A stretch of 64,000 nucleotides of DNA from Anaerolineales bacterium (GCA_020060485.1 JAGVAB010000070.1:72809-136808); one strand, 5' to 3'; counted from the first letter of the stretch, positions 45,291 to 55,477 are shown. The notes: generated from the letters alone by a model not told the origin. Numbers and translations are program-made.

Positions 45291-46136
45291 TTACTGTGCC
45301 GGGGAGGGGATCAATGGGCCAATATCAACAGGCCGAAAATTTGTAATAACCAGCACTGCCCGCAGTGAGGAAAAATCAACCGCTGGCTGCACAGAGGCGG
45401 ATTGGAAAAGATCAGTCTCTCGCTTACGCACACCGGTCAGCTGCCCCACCATGATATCTGATGGGTAGTTTGCACCCAGACCAGAGGTTAACACCAGATC
45501 ACCTGGCTGCAAGACGACATCTTGCGGGATCATTTCCAATGACAGATCCCCGGTTATTGAACCCGATAACAAGGCGTCAGTTTGGGAATTCTTTAAATTC
45601 ACATTCACTGCCGCGCGGGCATCAGTAATCAATTGTACCCGGGCTGCACCAGCCGTTACGGCATCGATCCGGCCAACCAAGCCTTGTTCGGTGACAACAG
45701 GCATACCGTAACGAATCCCGTCATCCGAGCCATGATCAATGATAACATAATGTAAAAAGGGACTGGGGTCTCGCCCAACCACTCCTGCAGCCACATATTG
45801 GTTCTCCGGACGTGCCCGGGCAAAATCCAACAAAGCGTACAGTAGTTGTGCCTCGCGCAATTGCTGCTGCAATTGCACAACCTGGGTTTGCAATTGCGCA
45901 GCTTCATTCTCCAGTTCAATATTGCGCAGCCGTAAACTGGCCACATCTCTGGGTACGGTCAGGAAATCATAAACCGCCACATATCGGCTTTGCAGCCAAC
46001 GCTGCACACCAATGACTGGTCCAAGGGTTGTTTTCATCATGGAACCCAAATAACCGCTCGCCGCCAGCAATAACAAACCAATAACAACGAGCAGTAAAAA
46101 CCCTGTCTGCCAGTTGCGAGGTGCCCGATTATTCAT
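45291..46136 (-). CDS. mreC: Rod shape-determining protein MreC
   Basis: 281 residues: one N-terminal membrane segment (TGFLLLVVIGLLLLAASGYL), a coiled coil (about 65-105, LRLRNIELENEAAQLQTQVV) and a beta-barrel domain with VVGRDPSPFLHYVIIDHGSD and GMPVVTEQGLVGRID, a strong MreC signature. Extracytoplasmic scaffold that activates PBP2. Eleven bases before mreD. Confidence 0.95.
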   Translation of the reverse strand: MNNRAPRNWQTGFLLLVVIGLLLLAASGYLGSMMKTTLGPVIGVQRWLQSRYVAVYDFLTVPRDVASLRLRNIELENEAAQLQTQVVQLQQQLREAQLLYALLDFARARPENQYVAAGVVGRDPSPFLHYVIIDHGSDDGIRYGMPVVTEQGLVGRIDAVTAGAARVQLITDARAAVNVNLKNSQTDALLSGSITGDLSLEMIPQDVVLQPGDLVLTSGLGANYPSDIMVGQLTGVRKRETDLFQSASVQPAVDFSSLRAVLVITNFRPVDIGPLIPSPAQ

Positions 46137-46193
46137 ATCAACTCGTACGATGAAGGAAAATGAACCTCGCCAATGGCTCTGGGGATTCAGTCA

Positions 46194-47228
46194 TCATAGG
46201 GTCCTTTTGCGTTCCAACCCAACCAGGAACTGTTGGTAATAATCCAGGTCTTCCAGTACCATTCCGGCGCCGCGTGCCACACAGGTCATAGGATCTTCCG
46301 CAACCCATACACGCAAGTTCAAATCATCTGAAAGGCGGTCGACTAAACCCAGCAACTGGGAACCTCCGCCAGCCAAACAAATGCCAGAGTCGATCAAATC
46401 GGAAACGATTTCGGGTGGAGATTCATCCATTGCATCTTTGATGGTTTCAATAATAACCTGCACCGATGAGGACACAGCCTCACGGATTTCCACGCTCGAC
46501 ACTTCCACGGCGTCTGGCAAACCCGATACAAGGTTTCGTCCTCGAGCTACCATCGTTTTTTCCGTCTGCAATGGGTAAGCTGATCCAATCGTTATCTTGA
46601 TTTGTTCAGCCATGCGTTCACCGATCAGAAGATTGTACTTGTTGCGGATATAAGTCAAAATATCCTGATCTAATTCATCACCAGCCACCCGCAGCGAACG
46701 TGAAACCACGATCCCGCCCATTGACATGACTGCCACTTCCGTCGTTCCGCCCCCGATGTCAACTACCATTGTGCCGCGCACCTCAGAGATGGGCAAGCCT
46801 GCGCCCAGCGCTGCCGCCCGCGGCTCCTCGATCAGAAAAGCTTCTCGAGCGCCAGCCGCCATGGCGGCATCATAGACCGCCCTCCGTTCCACCTCTGTAG
46901 CCCCGGAAGGAATGCCAACCACAACTCTGGGTTTTGGCATCGGCACGATCGTTTGCTGATGAGCCTTTACAATAAAATACTCCAACATTGCTTTAGTGAT
47001 CTCAAATTCCGAGATCACTCCGTCGCGCAAAGGTCTCACGGCAATGACATTGGCTGGCGTACGGCCGACCATCTCCTTGGCCTGAGAGCCAATGGCCAGC
47101 GGCTTACGCGACCGCTTGTCAATGGCCACCCATGAAGGTTCATTGATCACAATCCCCTTGCCTCGCACATTGACCAGGGTATTTGCTGTCCCCAGGTCAA
47201 TGCCGATATCCAGAGAAAAAAGGCCCAA
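46194..47228 (-). CDS. mreB: Rod shape-determining actin-like protein MreB (start uncertain)
   Basis: Bacterial actin that guides wall synthesis along the cell cylinder. 344 residues from TTG at 47228: DIGIDLGTANTLVNV (phosphate 1), VVDIGGGTTEVAVMS (phosphate 2), GICLAGGGSQLLGL (adenosine). The TTG has no Shine-Dalgarno. In frame nine codons upstream is CTG (47255), six bases after AGGAG (47266-47262); it would add LAFNPFNWL, a likely membrane-binding amphipathic tip. No ATG or GTG lies in frame between. Two TATAAT boxes (47348-47353, 47311-47316, minus strand) mark the promoter area of the ten-gene array. Confidence 0.93.
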   Translation of the reverse strand: MGLFSLDIGIDLGTANTLVNVRGKGIVINEPSWVAIDKRSRKPLAIGSQAKEMVGRTPANVIAVRPLRDGVISEFEITKAMLEYFIVKAHQQTIVPMPKPRVVVGIPSGATEVERRAVYDAAMAAGAREAFLIEEPRAAALGAGLPISEVRGTMVVDIGGGTTEVAVMSMGGIVVSRSLRVAGDELDQDILTYIRNKYNLLIGERMAEQIKITIGSAYPLQTEKTMVARGRNLVSGLPDAVEVSSVEIREAVSSSVQVIIETIKDAMDESPPEIVSDLIDSGICLAGGGSQLLGLVDRLSDDLNLRVWVAEDPMTCVARGAGMVLEDLDYYQQFLVGLERKRTL

Positions 47229-47409
47229 GAGCCAGTTGAAAGGGTTAAAAGCCAGAGTGTACTCCTGTGTCTGCCCAGGACGCGTTGTTAACGGGCAATT
47301 TTTCCGCCGAATTATACCATCACGCTGGCATAATCGCCACGCATAATATTATACACATGAATTCCGTTTCCGTTTCATATTCCAAACGAGATTAAAATTC
47401 AATAAATGA

Positions 47410-47438
47410 TTGAGGTTTCCATGGATTATTGGTATAAT
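47410..47438 (+). promoter_or_regulatory. tRNA-Gly promoter
   Basis: TTGAGG at 47410-47415, 17-base spacer and consensus TATAAT at 47433-47438, 15 bases before the tRNA. Confidence 0.85.
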
Positions 47439-47453
47439 TCCGCCAATCAAAAA

Positions 47454-47525
47454 GCGGGCGTAGCCAAGTGGTAAGGCATTAGCTTCCCAAGCTAACATTC
47501 GCGAGTTCGAATCTCGTCGCCCGCT
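47454..47525 (+). tRNA. trnG: tRNA-Gly (anticodon CCC)
   Basis: Acceptor GCGGGCG pairs with CGCCCGC, discriminator T, no encoded CCA. Anticodon arm TTAGC-TTCCCAA-GCTAA gives anticodon CCC; T loop TTCGAAT. Confidence 0.95.
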
Positions 47526-47530
47526 CTACT

Positions 47531-47567
47531 CACAGATCAACCCTTTCCAGTTGATCTGTGGTTTATT
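47531..47567 (+). terminator. Terminator of tRNA-Gly
   Basis: 11-bp stem CACAGATCAAC/GTTGATCTGTG (47531-47541 with 47550-47560), followed by GTTTATTTAA. It reaches into the 3' end of the convergent hydrolase gene. Confidence 0.82.
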
Positions 47568-48129
47568 TAATCAACCTCGCAATTGCCTTAAACTGTTCCG
47601 TTCCTGCCTTTCCCAGCATCTTGAAAAGCAGGGATTCCACTGGCTCTACCACGCAGCCCGCCTGGCGCATCTCCTCCAGAGCAAGCTGGCTATGAAACGC
47701 ATCCCGGCTGCAAACCGCATCTGCCGCCACGAATACCTCATACCCTTTCTCCAGCAAATCCAGAGCGGTTTGCAAAACACAAACATGGCTCTCCTGCCCG
47801 CACAAGATCACCTTCTTGCGCCCTGCCTTTTCAAGTTCTGTGTTGAATTCATTCTCCGCACAACAACTGAAAGCCATCTTGCTGATTTTTACAATTCCAG
47901 CCTGCGCAGCCCTTTCTTCCAAAGATGGAAGTGTCCCGCCGAGTCCTTTGGGATATTGCTCTGTAACAAGAATTGGAATGCCCAGAACAACAGCTCCATC
48001 CCACAAAGTCTCTACAACTTTCTCCATGCGCACAATGGCATTCTCTGGCATGGCTGCCAGCAACTTTTCCTGAAGGTCGATCACCACCAATAGTGCCGTA
48101 TTTGCATCCAGCTTAAATTTCCCAATCAT
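47563..48129 (-). CDS. Isochorismatase-like cysteine hydrolase
   Basis: 188 residues from the ATG at 48129 (AAAGGAAA upstream); the upstream frame extension has no family similarity. The catalytic triad is visible: Asp in LLVVIDLQEKLL, a Lys around GGTLPSLEERAAQAGIVKIS and the nucleophile Cys in GQESHVCVLQTALDLL. Close in plan to YcaC-like hydrolases of unclear substrate, also related to nicotinamidases. Stands alone between tRNA-Gly and divergent tkt. Confidence 0.85.
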   Translation of the reverse strand: MIGKFKLDANTALLVVIDLQEKLLAAMPENAIVRMEKVVETLWDGAVVLGIPILVTEQYPKGLGGTLPSLEERAAQAGIVKISKMAFSCCAENEFNTELEKAGRKKVILCGQESHVCVLQTALDLLEKGYEVFVAADAVCSRDAFHSQLALEEMRQAGCVVEPVESLLFKMLGKAGTEQFKAIARLIK

Positions 48130-48264
48130 TTTGATTATTTTCCTTTCGTATCCCCTAACTGAAATACACCAATATTTGAATTTGCCTACCAAATTATAAA
48201 TCACCTCCTTCAATACACAGCCCCACATGGTAAAATTGTCTTAAAAATTTTGAGGGAAAAACTT

Positions 48265-50274
48265 ATGCCAAACGATCAACAACTGCAAGAAAAAGCAATC
48301 AATGCAATTCGATTTTTATCTGCTGACGCCGTTGAACAGGCCAATTCCGGCCATCCTGGATTACCGATGGGCACCGCCGCCATGGCTTACACCATCTGGA
48401 CCAGGCACTTGCGTTTCAATCCTTCCAATCCAAAATGGTCAAACCGCGACCGGTTTATCCTTTCCGGTGGTCATGGCTCTGCCATGCTGTACAGCCTTCT
48501 GTATCTTACCGGCTTTGACCTCCCTCTGGACGAACTCAAAAGATTCCGTCAATGGGACAGCCTGACCCCCGGCCATCCCGAATATGGATTGACTCCGGGC
48601 GTGGAAACAACCACCGGCCCATTGGGCCAGGGTTTTGCCAATGGCGTGGGCATGGCCATCGCCGAAGCCCATCTGGCAGCTCATTTCAATCGCCCTGGTC
48701 ACTCCGTCATTGATCACCATGTCTATGCCATTGTTACCGATGGCGATTTGATGGAAGGTGTTGCATCTGAAGCCGCATCCCTGGCCGGGCACCTCCAATT
48801 GGGTAAGCTCATCTATCTCTATGACGATAATCGCATTTCTATTGACGGCTCTACCGATATTGCCTTCACAGAAGATCGCGCCGCCCGCTTTGAATCCTAT
48901 GGCTGGCATGTCCAGAAAGTAGCCGATGGAAATGATGTGGCCGCCATAGATGCCGCCATCCAGGCCGCAAAACAGGACCCCAGGCCATCTCTCATCGTCT
49001 GCCGCACCCATATTGGTTATGGCCTGCCCACCCGCCAGGACACACCCGAGGCACACGGCCAGCCCCCTGGAGAAAAAGAACTGAATGGAGCCAAAGAAAA
49101 TCTCGGCTGGCCGCTGGAACCTCGTTTCTTTGTGCCAGATGATGTCTTGCAGCACTTCCGCCAATCAGTGACACGCGGCGCTGAACTAGAACAGGATTGG
49201 AATACAACCCTGGCTTCTTATCAATCTGCATTCCCTGCCGAAGCCGCCCAAATGAAATCACAGCTTGCCGGTGAATTGCCCCAGGATTGGGAAGATGATC
49301 TGCCTGTTTTCCCCGCCGACCCCAAGGGAATGGCGACGCGCTCATCCTCAGGAAAGACCATCAATGCGCTGGCAATAAAACTGCCGGCTTTGATGGGCGG
49401 CTCTGCTGATCTGGCGCCATCCAATAACACCTTGATCTCTGGCAGCCCTGATTTTCAGGCCGCCACACCGGAAGGCCGCAACATGCGCTTTGGTGTACGC
49501 GAACATGGCATGGGAGCCATTGTCAACGGCATGGCTTACCATCAGGGCATCATTCCCTATGGTGCCACCTTCATGGTTTTCACCGATTATATGCGCCCCG
49601 CCATTCGCATCTCGGCCCTGTCCCACCTCCCCAGCATATGGGTGATGACTCACGACAGCATCTTTCTGGGTGAGGATGGCCCCACCCACCAACCGGTGGA
49701 ACACCTGGCAGCCTTGCGCGCCATTCCCAATCTGACCGTCATTCGACCAGCTGACGCCAACGAAACCGTGGAAGCATGGAAACATGCCATCCAAAGCAAA
49801 ACCAGCCCCACGCTACTGGCTCTCTCCCGTCAAAATCTGCCTACATTGGACCGCGAAACCTATCAATCTGCCCGTGGCTTGCATAAAGGTGCATACGTGC
49901 TTAAGGACTTCGGCAGCAGCACACCCGATTTAATCCTGATTGCCACCGGATCGGAAGTCGCCCTCATCGTTGCAGCCGGGGAACAACTGGCTGCCGAGGG
50001 TACCAATGTTCGCCTGGTCTCATTCCCTTCCTGGGAACTCTTCGCTCAACAAGACAAAGCCTATCAGGAAAGTGTGCTGCCCAAATCAATAACCAAACGC
50101 CTCGCGGTTGAAGCGGGTATCTCCCTCGGTTGGGATCGCTGGATTGGTCTCGAAGGCAGGATAATTGCACTTGACCGGTATGGCGCCTCAGCCCCCGAGA
50201 AAGTACTGGCCAAAGAATTCGGTTTCACTGTTGAGAACGTTGTGCAGCAGGCTAAAGAGCTGTTGTCAGACTGA
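48265..50274 (+). CDS. tkt: Transketolase
   Basis: Thiamine-diphosphate enzyme of the pentose phosphate pathway, 669 residues. Family features: [40 protein letters not shown], the thiamine motif [15 protein letters not shown] to DDNRISIDG, and [15 protein letters not shown] in the Pyr domain. The ATG at 48265 follows GAGGGA; a TTG five codons earlier is less likely. First gene of tkt-rpiB-tal/pgi. Confidence 0.96.
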   Translation: MPNDQQLQEKAINAIRFLSADAVEQANSGHPGLPMGTAAMAYTIWTRHLRFNPSNPKWSNRDRFILSGGHGSAMLYSLLYLTGFDLPLDELKRFRQWDSLTPGHPEYGLTPGVETTTGPLGQGFANGVGMAIAEAHLAAHFNRPGHSVIDHHVYAIVTDGDLMEGVASEAASLAGHLQLGKLIYLYDDNRISIDGSTDIAFTEDRAARFESYGWHVQKVADGNDVAAIDAAIQAAKQDPRPSLIVCRTHIGYGLPTRQDTPEAHGQPPGEKELNGAKENLGWPLEPRFFVPDDVLQHFRQSVTRGAELEQDWNTTLASYQSAFPAEAAQMKSQLAGELPQDWEDDLPVFPADPKGMATRSSSGKTINALAIKLPALMGGSADLAPSNNTLISGSPDFQAATPEGRNMRFGVREHGMGAIVNGMAYHQGIIPYGATFMVFTDYMRPAIRISALSHLPSIWVMTHDSIFLGEDGPTHQPVEHLAALRAIPNLTVIRPADANETVEAWKHAIQSKTSPTLLALSRQNLPTLDRETYQSARGLHKGAYVLKDFGSSTPDLILIATGSEVALIVAAGEQLAAEGTNVRLVSFPSWELFAQQDKAYQESVLPKSITKRLAVEAGISLGWDRWIGLEGRIIALDRYGASAPEKVLAKEFGFTVENVVQQAKELLSD

Positions 50275-50294
50275 CTGCCAGAAGGGTAAATGTC

Positions 50295-50744
50295 ATGAAA
50301 ATCGTTGTTGGTTGTGACCATGGCGGTTATCCGCTGCGGGACGCTGTATTTGAAGCGATCCGGGAAACCGGCCATGAAGCTATTGATCTTGGTATTTCTG
50401 AATATGAGCCGGTAGACTATCCCGATTATGCTGCCAAAGCCAGCGAATTGCTGCTCGCTGGCAAGGCCGATCGGGCTGTCCTGATGTGCGGCTCTGGCAT
50501 CGGCATCTGCATCTCCGCTAACAAGATCAAGGGTGTTTATGCAGGCCTTTGTCATGATACCTATTCTGCCCGCCAGGGCGTTGAACACGACGAGATCAAT
50601 GCCCTTTGTATGGGCGGCCTGGTCATCGGACGGGAGCTGGCAAAAGAAATTGTCAAGGCCTATCTGCGTGCTGAACCTGATGGCCTCGAAAACCATGTGC
50701 GTCGAGTAAAAAAGTTCAAACGGCTTGAAAGCGGGGAAGGCTGA
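50295..50744 (+). CDS. rpiB: Ribose-5-phosphate isomerase B
   Basis: 149 residues. Interconverts ribose-5-P and ribulose-5-P. RpiB/LacAB family features: MKIVVGCDHGGYPLRDAV, catalytic Cys in AVLMCGSGIGICISANK, CHDTYSARQGVEHDEINALC. Twenty bases after tkt, same pathway. Confidence 0.95.
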   Translation: MKIVVGCDHGGYPLRDAVFEAIRETGHEAIDLGISEYEPVDYPDYAAKASELLLAGKADRAVLMCGSGIGICISANKIKGVYAGLCHDTYSARQGVEHDEINALCMGGLVIGRELAKEIVKAYLRAEPDGLENHVRRVKKFKRLESGEG

Positions 50745-50757
50745 TTCGACAAAAATC

Positions 50758-50787
50758 AAAGGGATGGGCTAAAACGCCCATCCCTTT
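50758..50787 (+). terminator. Hairpin between rpiB and tal/pgi
   Basis: 12-bp stem AAAGGGATGGGC/GCCCATCCCTTT (50758-50769 with 50776-50787), loop TAAAAC. Tail CTGGCTTT is weak, so read-through into tal/pgi is likely. Confidence 0.65.
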
Positions 50788-50841
50788 CTGGCTTTAATCG
50801 CTCCACATCAATAAGCCAATTATCAAAGAAAGAGCAAAATC

Positions 50842-53604
50842 ATGAACCCGATCCATGAATTACACCAACTCAAGCAGTCCATCTGGTACGACAATATTGA
50901 AAGACGTCTTTTGGAGAATGGCGAATTGGCTGCCATGATCCAAAATGGAGATATTCGCGGCATAACCTCAAACCCCAGCATTTTCAACAATGCCATTGCC
51001 CAGTCTGCGGATTACGACGAAGCCATCAAACCCATGGCATGGAGCGGCCTTTCGCCTGAGATGATTTTTTTTGAACTGGCCATTGAGGATATCCGTGCTG
51101 CAGCCGATCTTTTCAGTCCTCTCTACACGCAGTCGAATGCCGGCGATGGGTACGTCAGCCTGGAGGTTTCACCCTTCCTTGCCCACGATACCCAGGCAAC
51201 AATCGAACAAGCCCAGTGGCTATGGGCTACTGTCAACCGCCCCAATCTGATGATCAAGATACCGGCAACTCGCGCTGGCTTGCCCGCCATCACCAAAACC
51301 ATTGCCGCCGGGATCAATGTCAATGTTACCCTCATTTTTTCATTGAACCGCTATGACGAAGTGATCCAGGCTTATCTGGCCGGCCTTGAAGAACGCCTGA
51401 CCGCCGGTCTGCCTGTTGATCGCATTGCTTCTGTGGCTTCTTTCTTTGTCTCCCGTCTGGACACAAAGATCGACAAAACTCTTGATTCGATTGGTACCAG
51501 TCAAGCCAAAAGCCTGATGGGCAAAGCTGCCCTGGCAAATTCGCGGCTGGCCTTTGCCCTCTATCTGGAAAAGTTCGCTGCACCCCGCTTCATGGAACTG
51601 GAACGCCAGGGAGCTCGCAAACAGCGCCCGCTTTGGGCATCCACCGGCACCAAGAACCCTGCATACAGCGATGTGTTGTACGTTGACGAGCTGATTGCCG
51701 CCAACACGGTCAACACCGTGCCCCCCGCCACATTGGCAGCTTTCCGTGACCACGGCCGCGCCGCACTCACCCTGGAAGGCAAGGAAACTGAATCGCAAGC
51801 CATTGTCGATTCACTCGAAGCCATTGGCATCTCTTTGACCAAAGTCACTGATGAACTTGAACAGGAAGGCGTCAAAGCTTTTGCTGATGCCTTCACCGAT
51901 CTATTGAATACCATTGACAAACGCGCCCAGAGCGCCCAGGTTGAACTCGGTCCATTCGCAAATAATCTCCCCAGGCGCATCCAGAAACTGGCCGATAAAG
52001 AAACTATCCAGCGCATTCATGCCCACGATCCAAGCTTGTGGACAGATGACGCCGAAGGCCAGGCTGAGATCCGCAAGAGGCTGGGCTGGTTGGATGCCCC
52101 CACCAAAAGCCGTAAACTCATTCTGCAGCTTGCGCAATTACTAAATGACTGCCAGGAAAGTGGCTACACGCATGTTCTTTTGCTCGGCATGGGCGGTTCT
52201 TCTCTTGCTCCTGAGGTGCTGGCTCTGACCAGAGGCACACAACCGGGCAATGATAAACCAGGGCTTACCCTTTCCATCCTTGACTCCACCGATCCCGCTC
52301 AGGTCAAGACAGCTCTTGAAAATTCTGATCTGCAAAATACCCTGTATGTGGTCGCCAGCAAATCAGGCTCCACCAGCGAGGTCATGGCTTTTCTGGAGTT
52401 CTTCTGGGATCAGGCAGTCCAGGCACTGGGCGTGGATGCCTCCCGTCATTTTGTGGCTGTAACCGATCCCGGTTCCGGCTTATCAAAGATCGCCGAGGAC
52501 CGCAAATTCCGAAGCATCATCCTGGCTGACCCTGAAGTCGGCGGGCGCTATTCAGCTCTCATAGCTTATGGATTAACAGCCGCTGCCTTGCTGGGTATGG
52601 ACACTGCCTTGCTATTGGAACGTGCTGCCGGTATGGCAAATCAATGTTCGCCAATAACCACAGCCCAGCGGAACCCCGGGCTTGTTTTGGGTGCCGTTCT
52701 GGGTGAGGCCGCTTTGCAAGGCCGGGATAAACTGACCATTCTGGCCGACCCCGAACTCAACTCGCTTGGTTCCTGGCTGGAACAGCTTATCGCCGAAAGC
52801 TCCGGAAAATCCGGCAAGGGCATCATTCCAGTAGATATTGAGCCTTTGGCAGAGCCGGAAACCTATAGCCACGACCGCCTTTTCGTTTACCTTCACCGTT
52901 CCAATACGCTGGCCTCTTTCACCGAAAAGCTGAAGAATGCCGGACACCCTGTTCTGTGCATGCCAATACACGATAACGCTGATCTTGGCGCCGAATTCTT
53001 CCGCTGGGAAATGGCCACAGCCGTTGCCTGCGCCATGATTGGCGTCAATGCTTTTGATCAACCCGATGTACAGGACAGCAAAACCCGCACCAAAGCCAAG
53101 ATCAATGAATATCAGCAAAAGCGATCCTTCGATGATGGCACCTGCCTCTGGGAAAACGAGAGAGGAAAAGTGTTCGGTGCAGAAGTGCCCGGCATTGAAG
53201 AAGCCTGGTCCCTTTCAGATGTGATCGAGATTTTCCTGAAACAGGCAAAACCAAACGACTATGTCGCCATCAACGCCTATCTTCCCCGGAATGAAAAAAC
53301 CCTTGCCTCTTTGCAAACCCTGCGTGCCGTCATCCAGAAGCACACTGGCCGGGCGACCACATTGGGTTTTGGGCCTCGGTTCCTGCATTCCACCGGCCAA
53401 CTGCATAAGGGCGGACCCAACTCCGGTCTCTTTATCCAGATTACCGCAGACCCAACGGTTGATCTGGAAATACCCATCCAGCAGATCAGCTTCGGCACGT
53501 TGCAACGTGCTCAAGCGCTCGGTGATCTGGAAGCTCTGCTTGCCCGTCAACGCCGTGCAATACGCATTCATCTGTTGAACGGCAGCATCCAAGAACTCTA
53601 CTGA
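50842..53604 (+). CDS. tal/pgi: Bifunctional transaldolase/glucose-6-phosphate isomerase
   Basis: 920 residues, two enzymes in one chain. The transaldolase part (about 1-365) has GDIRGITSNPSIF, the Schiff-base lysine in NLMIKIPATRAGLPAI, and NVTLIFSLNRY. The isomerase part (about 380-920) has the SIS-type LLGMGGSSLAPEV, SKSGSTSEVMAFLEF, AVTDPGSGLS and a C-terminal isomerase end (LHKGGPNSG). The pairing channels fructose-6-P between the pentose and glycolytic branches. Such fusions are known in several bacterial groups. It completes the tkt-rpiB cluster. Confidence 0.95.
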   Translation: MNPIHELHQLKQSIWYDNIERRLLENGELAAMIQNGDIRGITSNPSIFNNAIAQSADYDEAIKPMAWSGLSPEMIFFELAIEDIRAAADLFSPLYTQSNAGDGYVSLEVSPFLAHDTQATIEQAQWLWATVNRPNLMIKIPATRAGLPAITKTIAAGINVNVTLIFSLNRYDEVIQAYLAGLEERLTAGLPVDRIASVASFFVSRLDTKIDKTLDSIGTSQAKSLMGKAALANSRLAFALYLEKFAAPRFMELERQGARKQRPLWASTGTKNPAYSDVLYVDELIAANTVNTVPPATLAAFRDHGRAALTLEGKETESQAIVDSLEAIGISLTKVTDELEQEGVKAFADAFTDLLNTIDKRAQSAQVELGPFANNLPRRIQKLADKETIQRIHAHDPSLWTDDAEGQAEIRKRLGWLDAPTKSRKLILQLAQLLNDCQESGYTHVLLLGMGGSSLAPEVLALTRGTQPGNDKPGLTLSILDSTDPAQVKTALENSDLQNTLYVVASKSGSTSEVMAFLEFFWDQAVQALGVDASRHFVAVTDPGSGLSKIAEDRKFRSIILADPEVGGRYSALIAYGLTAAALLGMDTALLLERAAGMANQCSPITTAQRNPGLVLGAVLGEAALQGRDKLTILADPELNSLGSWLEQLIAESSGKSGKGIIPVDIEPLAEPETYSHDRLFVYLHRSNTLASFTEKLKNAGHPVLCMPIHDNADLGAEFFRWEMATAVACAMIGVNAFDQPDVQDSKTRTKAKINEYQQKRSFDDGTCLWENERGKVFGAEVPGIEEAWSLSDVIEIFLKQAKPNDYVAINAYLPRNEKTLASLQTLRAVIQKHTGRATTLGFGPRFLHSTGQLHKGGPNSGLFIQITADPTVDLEIPIQQISFGTLQRAQALGDLEALLARQRRAIRIHLLNGSIQELY

Positions 53605-53620
53605 CCTTTACTTGTGACAC

Positions 53621-53653
53621 AAAAAACTGGCGGCCAAAAACCGCCAGTTTTTT
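53621..53653. terminator. Bidirectional terminator between tal/pgi and fructokinase gene
   Basis: 13-bp stem AAAAAACTGGCGG/CCGCCAGTTTTTT (53621-53633 with 53641-53653). A-run and T-run on opposite sides make it effective for both converging genes. Confidence 0.93.
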
Positions 53654-53683
53654 AATTCGGTAAGCTCACCTGCCCGCCAGAAA

Positions 53684-54577
53684 TCAAGCAATCTCTTGTG
53701 CCAGAGCCAATGCCCCCAAAACGCCTGCCCGATTACCCAAACCCGGAGGCACAATGAAACTGTCAATCTCGCGCAATATCGCCGGGGACTGCACATATCC
53801 ATTCAAAGAAGTTCTCACTTTCTCACGGATGATCGGGAAAAGTTGCTTCTGCTGCATCACGCCGCCCCCCAATATGATCCGCTGCGGTGACAGAATAGTT
53901 ATCAGTCCATGCAGTGCCAAAGAAATATACTCTGCCTCAAGCTCCCAGGCAGGATGGGTCATGGGCAGTGTCTCGGATGGCTGCCCCCACCTTTCTTTCA
54001 TTGCTGGCCCGCTGCACATGCCTTCAAAGCAGTCACCATGATATGGGCAATATCCGCCAAAAGGATCTTTATCCCAATCATGGGGCAGTAACAAATGACC
54101 CATTTCTGGATGCACCAGACCATGCAATGGACGGCCGCCAACAATGGCACCTCCGCCAATCCCGGTACCGATGGTCAAATAAATGAAATTTTGCAAACCT
54201 CGCGCTGCTCCCCATTTTCCTTCCCCTACCGCTGCTCCGTTCACATCTGTATCAATCATGACTGGAGTTTTCAATGCCATCTCCAGACGGCCTGCCACTG
54301 ATGTATTAGCCCATCCAGCCTTGGGAGTGGAGGTAATATGACCATAAACGGGCGAGTCAGGATCAAGATCAAGTGGCCCGAAACAGGCAACACCTATTGC
54401 AGCCAGGTTGTTATTTGTCTGTTTTACATAATCCAAAAAGAAATCAATTGTGCGCGCTAGCGTCTCTTCCGGTGTCGTAGTTGGAAAGCGCACTTCTTCC
54501 AAAATTTCATCTGGCCCGCTGGCCACAATACACACAAATTTGGTGCCTCCCGCCTCAACACCTCCGTAAACATTCAT
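53684..54577 (-). CDS. ROK-family fructokinase
   Basis: 297 residues from the ATG at 54577 (GGAGGAAA upstream; the longer frame has no similarity). ATP-binding [13 protein letters not shown], catalytic [21 protein letters not shown], and the zinc-binding cluster [16 protein letters not shown], typical of the fructokinase branch of ROK kinases. Produces fructose-6-P, feeding pgi and pfkA. Convergent with tal/pgi; separate promoter. Confidence 0.9.
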   Translation of the reverse strand: MNVYGGVEAGGTKFVCIVASGPDEILEEVRFPTTTPEETLARTIDFFLDYVKQTNNNLAAIGVACFGPLDLDPDSPVYGHITSTPKAGWANTSVAGRLEMALKTPVMIDTDVNGAAVGEGKWGAARGLQNFIYLTIGTGIGGGAIVGGRPLHGLVHPEMGHLLLPHDWDKDPFGGYCPYHGDCFEGMCSGPAMKERWGQPSETLPMTHPAWELEAEYISLALHGLITILSPQRIILGGGVMQQKQLFPIIREKVRTSLNGYVQSPAILREIDSFIVPPGLGNRAGVLGALALAQEIA

Positions 54578-54723
54578 CAGATTTCCTCCTCGTCTCGTTT
54601 CATGCACTTGCAGAATTCCCGGCAAAACGCGTGCGTACTTGAAATTCTTCCGATATTTTACTCCCGAGCAGCACACGTAATGTCCTTTCAGACGGTATAA
54701 TAGCAATTATCCTGCCAGACCAG

Positions 54724-55395
54724 ATGGAATTTACACCAGCAATGACCTCTCAATATGAATTCCTGATCTATGAATGTCAGCAGCCAGACTGCCGGCTACG
54801 CTTTCCAGCACCCGGAAAAGGCATTACTCCTCTTTTCTGTCCCTTTTGCGGCTCTCCAATTCTCAATTCAGGCACGCCGTTCGTTAACCAAAAACCACCT
54901 GCATCGATACCGTACCCGCCAGGCCCTGCCCTGGCCATTGCTCTGGATAATCTTCGCAGTGCCCATAATGTTGGCGCCATACTTCGCACTGCCGATGCAG
55001 TAGCTGTCCACCAGATATTCCTCTACGGCATTACGCCTACTCCCGAAAACCACAAAGTGGAGAAAACATCCCTCAGCGCAGAATTTGCCATTCCCTGGTC
55101 ACATTACCCCAATGGCCCGCTGCATCTCCAATCGGTGAAGTCGCATTTCCAAATCTGGGCGCTGGAAGGCGGGCAGCCTTCGGTCTCCCTTTTCCAAAAG
55201 AAAGTCCCAAAGGACGAACGTCCGATTCTGCTCATCATGGGCAGTGAAGTTGCAGGGATCGACCCTTTACTGCTTGAACTCGCCGATCACAGGTTCTATA
55301 TCCCCATGCTGGGTTTCAAGCGTTCTTTGAACGTAGCTTCAGCTTTCAGCATCGCTGCGTATACCATCCGCTTTTCCCTTCAGCAAAGAGAATAA
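54724..55395 (+). CDS. SPOUT (TrmH/SpoU) RNA methyltransferase with N-terminal zinc ribbon
   Basis: 223 residues. An N-terminal zinc ribbon (ECQQPDCRLRF, LFCPFCGSP) is followed by a SpoU domain: NLRSAHNVGAILRTADA (motif 1), ILLIMGSEVAGIDPLL (motif 2), RSLNVASAFSIAAY (motif 3). The class 2'-O-methylates tRNA or rRNA with S-adenosylmethionine. Start choice is open: ATG at 54724 is only about 16 bases from the predicted transcription start (-10 TATAAT at 54696-54701) and has no Shine-Dalgarno; ATG at 54742 is the alternative. Confidence 0.85.
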   Translation: MEFTPAMTSQYEFLIYECQQPDCRLRFPAPGKGITPLFCPFCGSPILNSGTPFVNQKPPASIPYPPGPALAIALDNLRSAHNVGAILRTADAVAVHQIFLYGITPTPENHKVEKTSLSAEFAIPWSHYPNGPLHLQSVKSHFQIWALEGGQPSVSLFQKKVPKDERPILLIMGSEVAGIDPLLLELADHRFYIPMLGFKRSLNVASAFSIAAYTIRFSLQQRE

Positions 55396-55477
55396 AACAG
55401 CCGGCTTTTATTGAACCGGATCATTGTTTATTATATACTGAACGTAGTTTGATCATCGCGTTTTTTGGGAGGATACT

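Noticed and set aside
50758..50787. Full stop between rpiB and tal/pgi
   Set aside because: The hairpin has a poor U-tract, so I treat the three genes as one functional cluster with possible attenuation instead of separate units.
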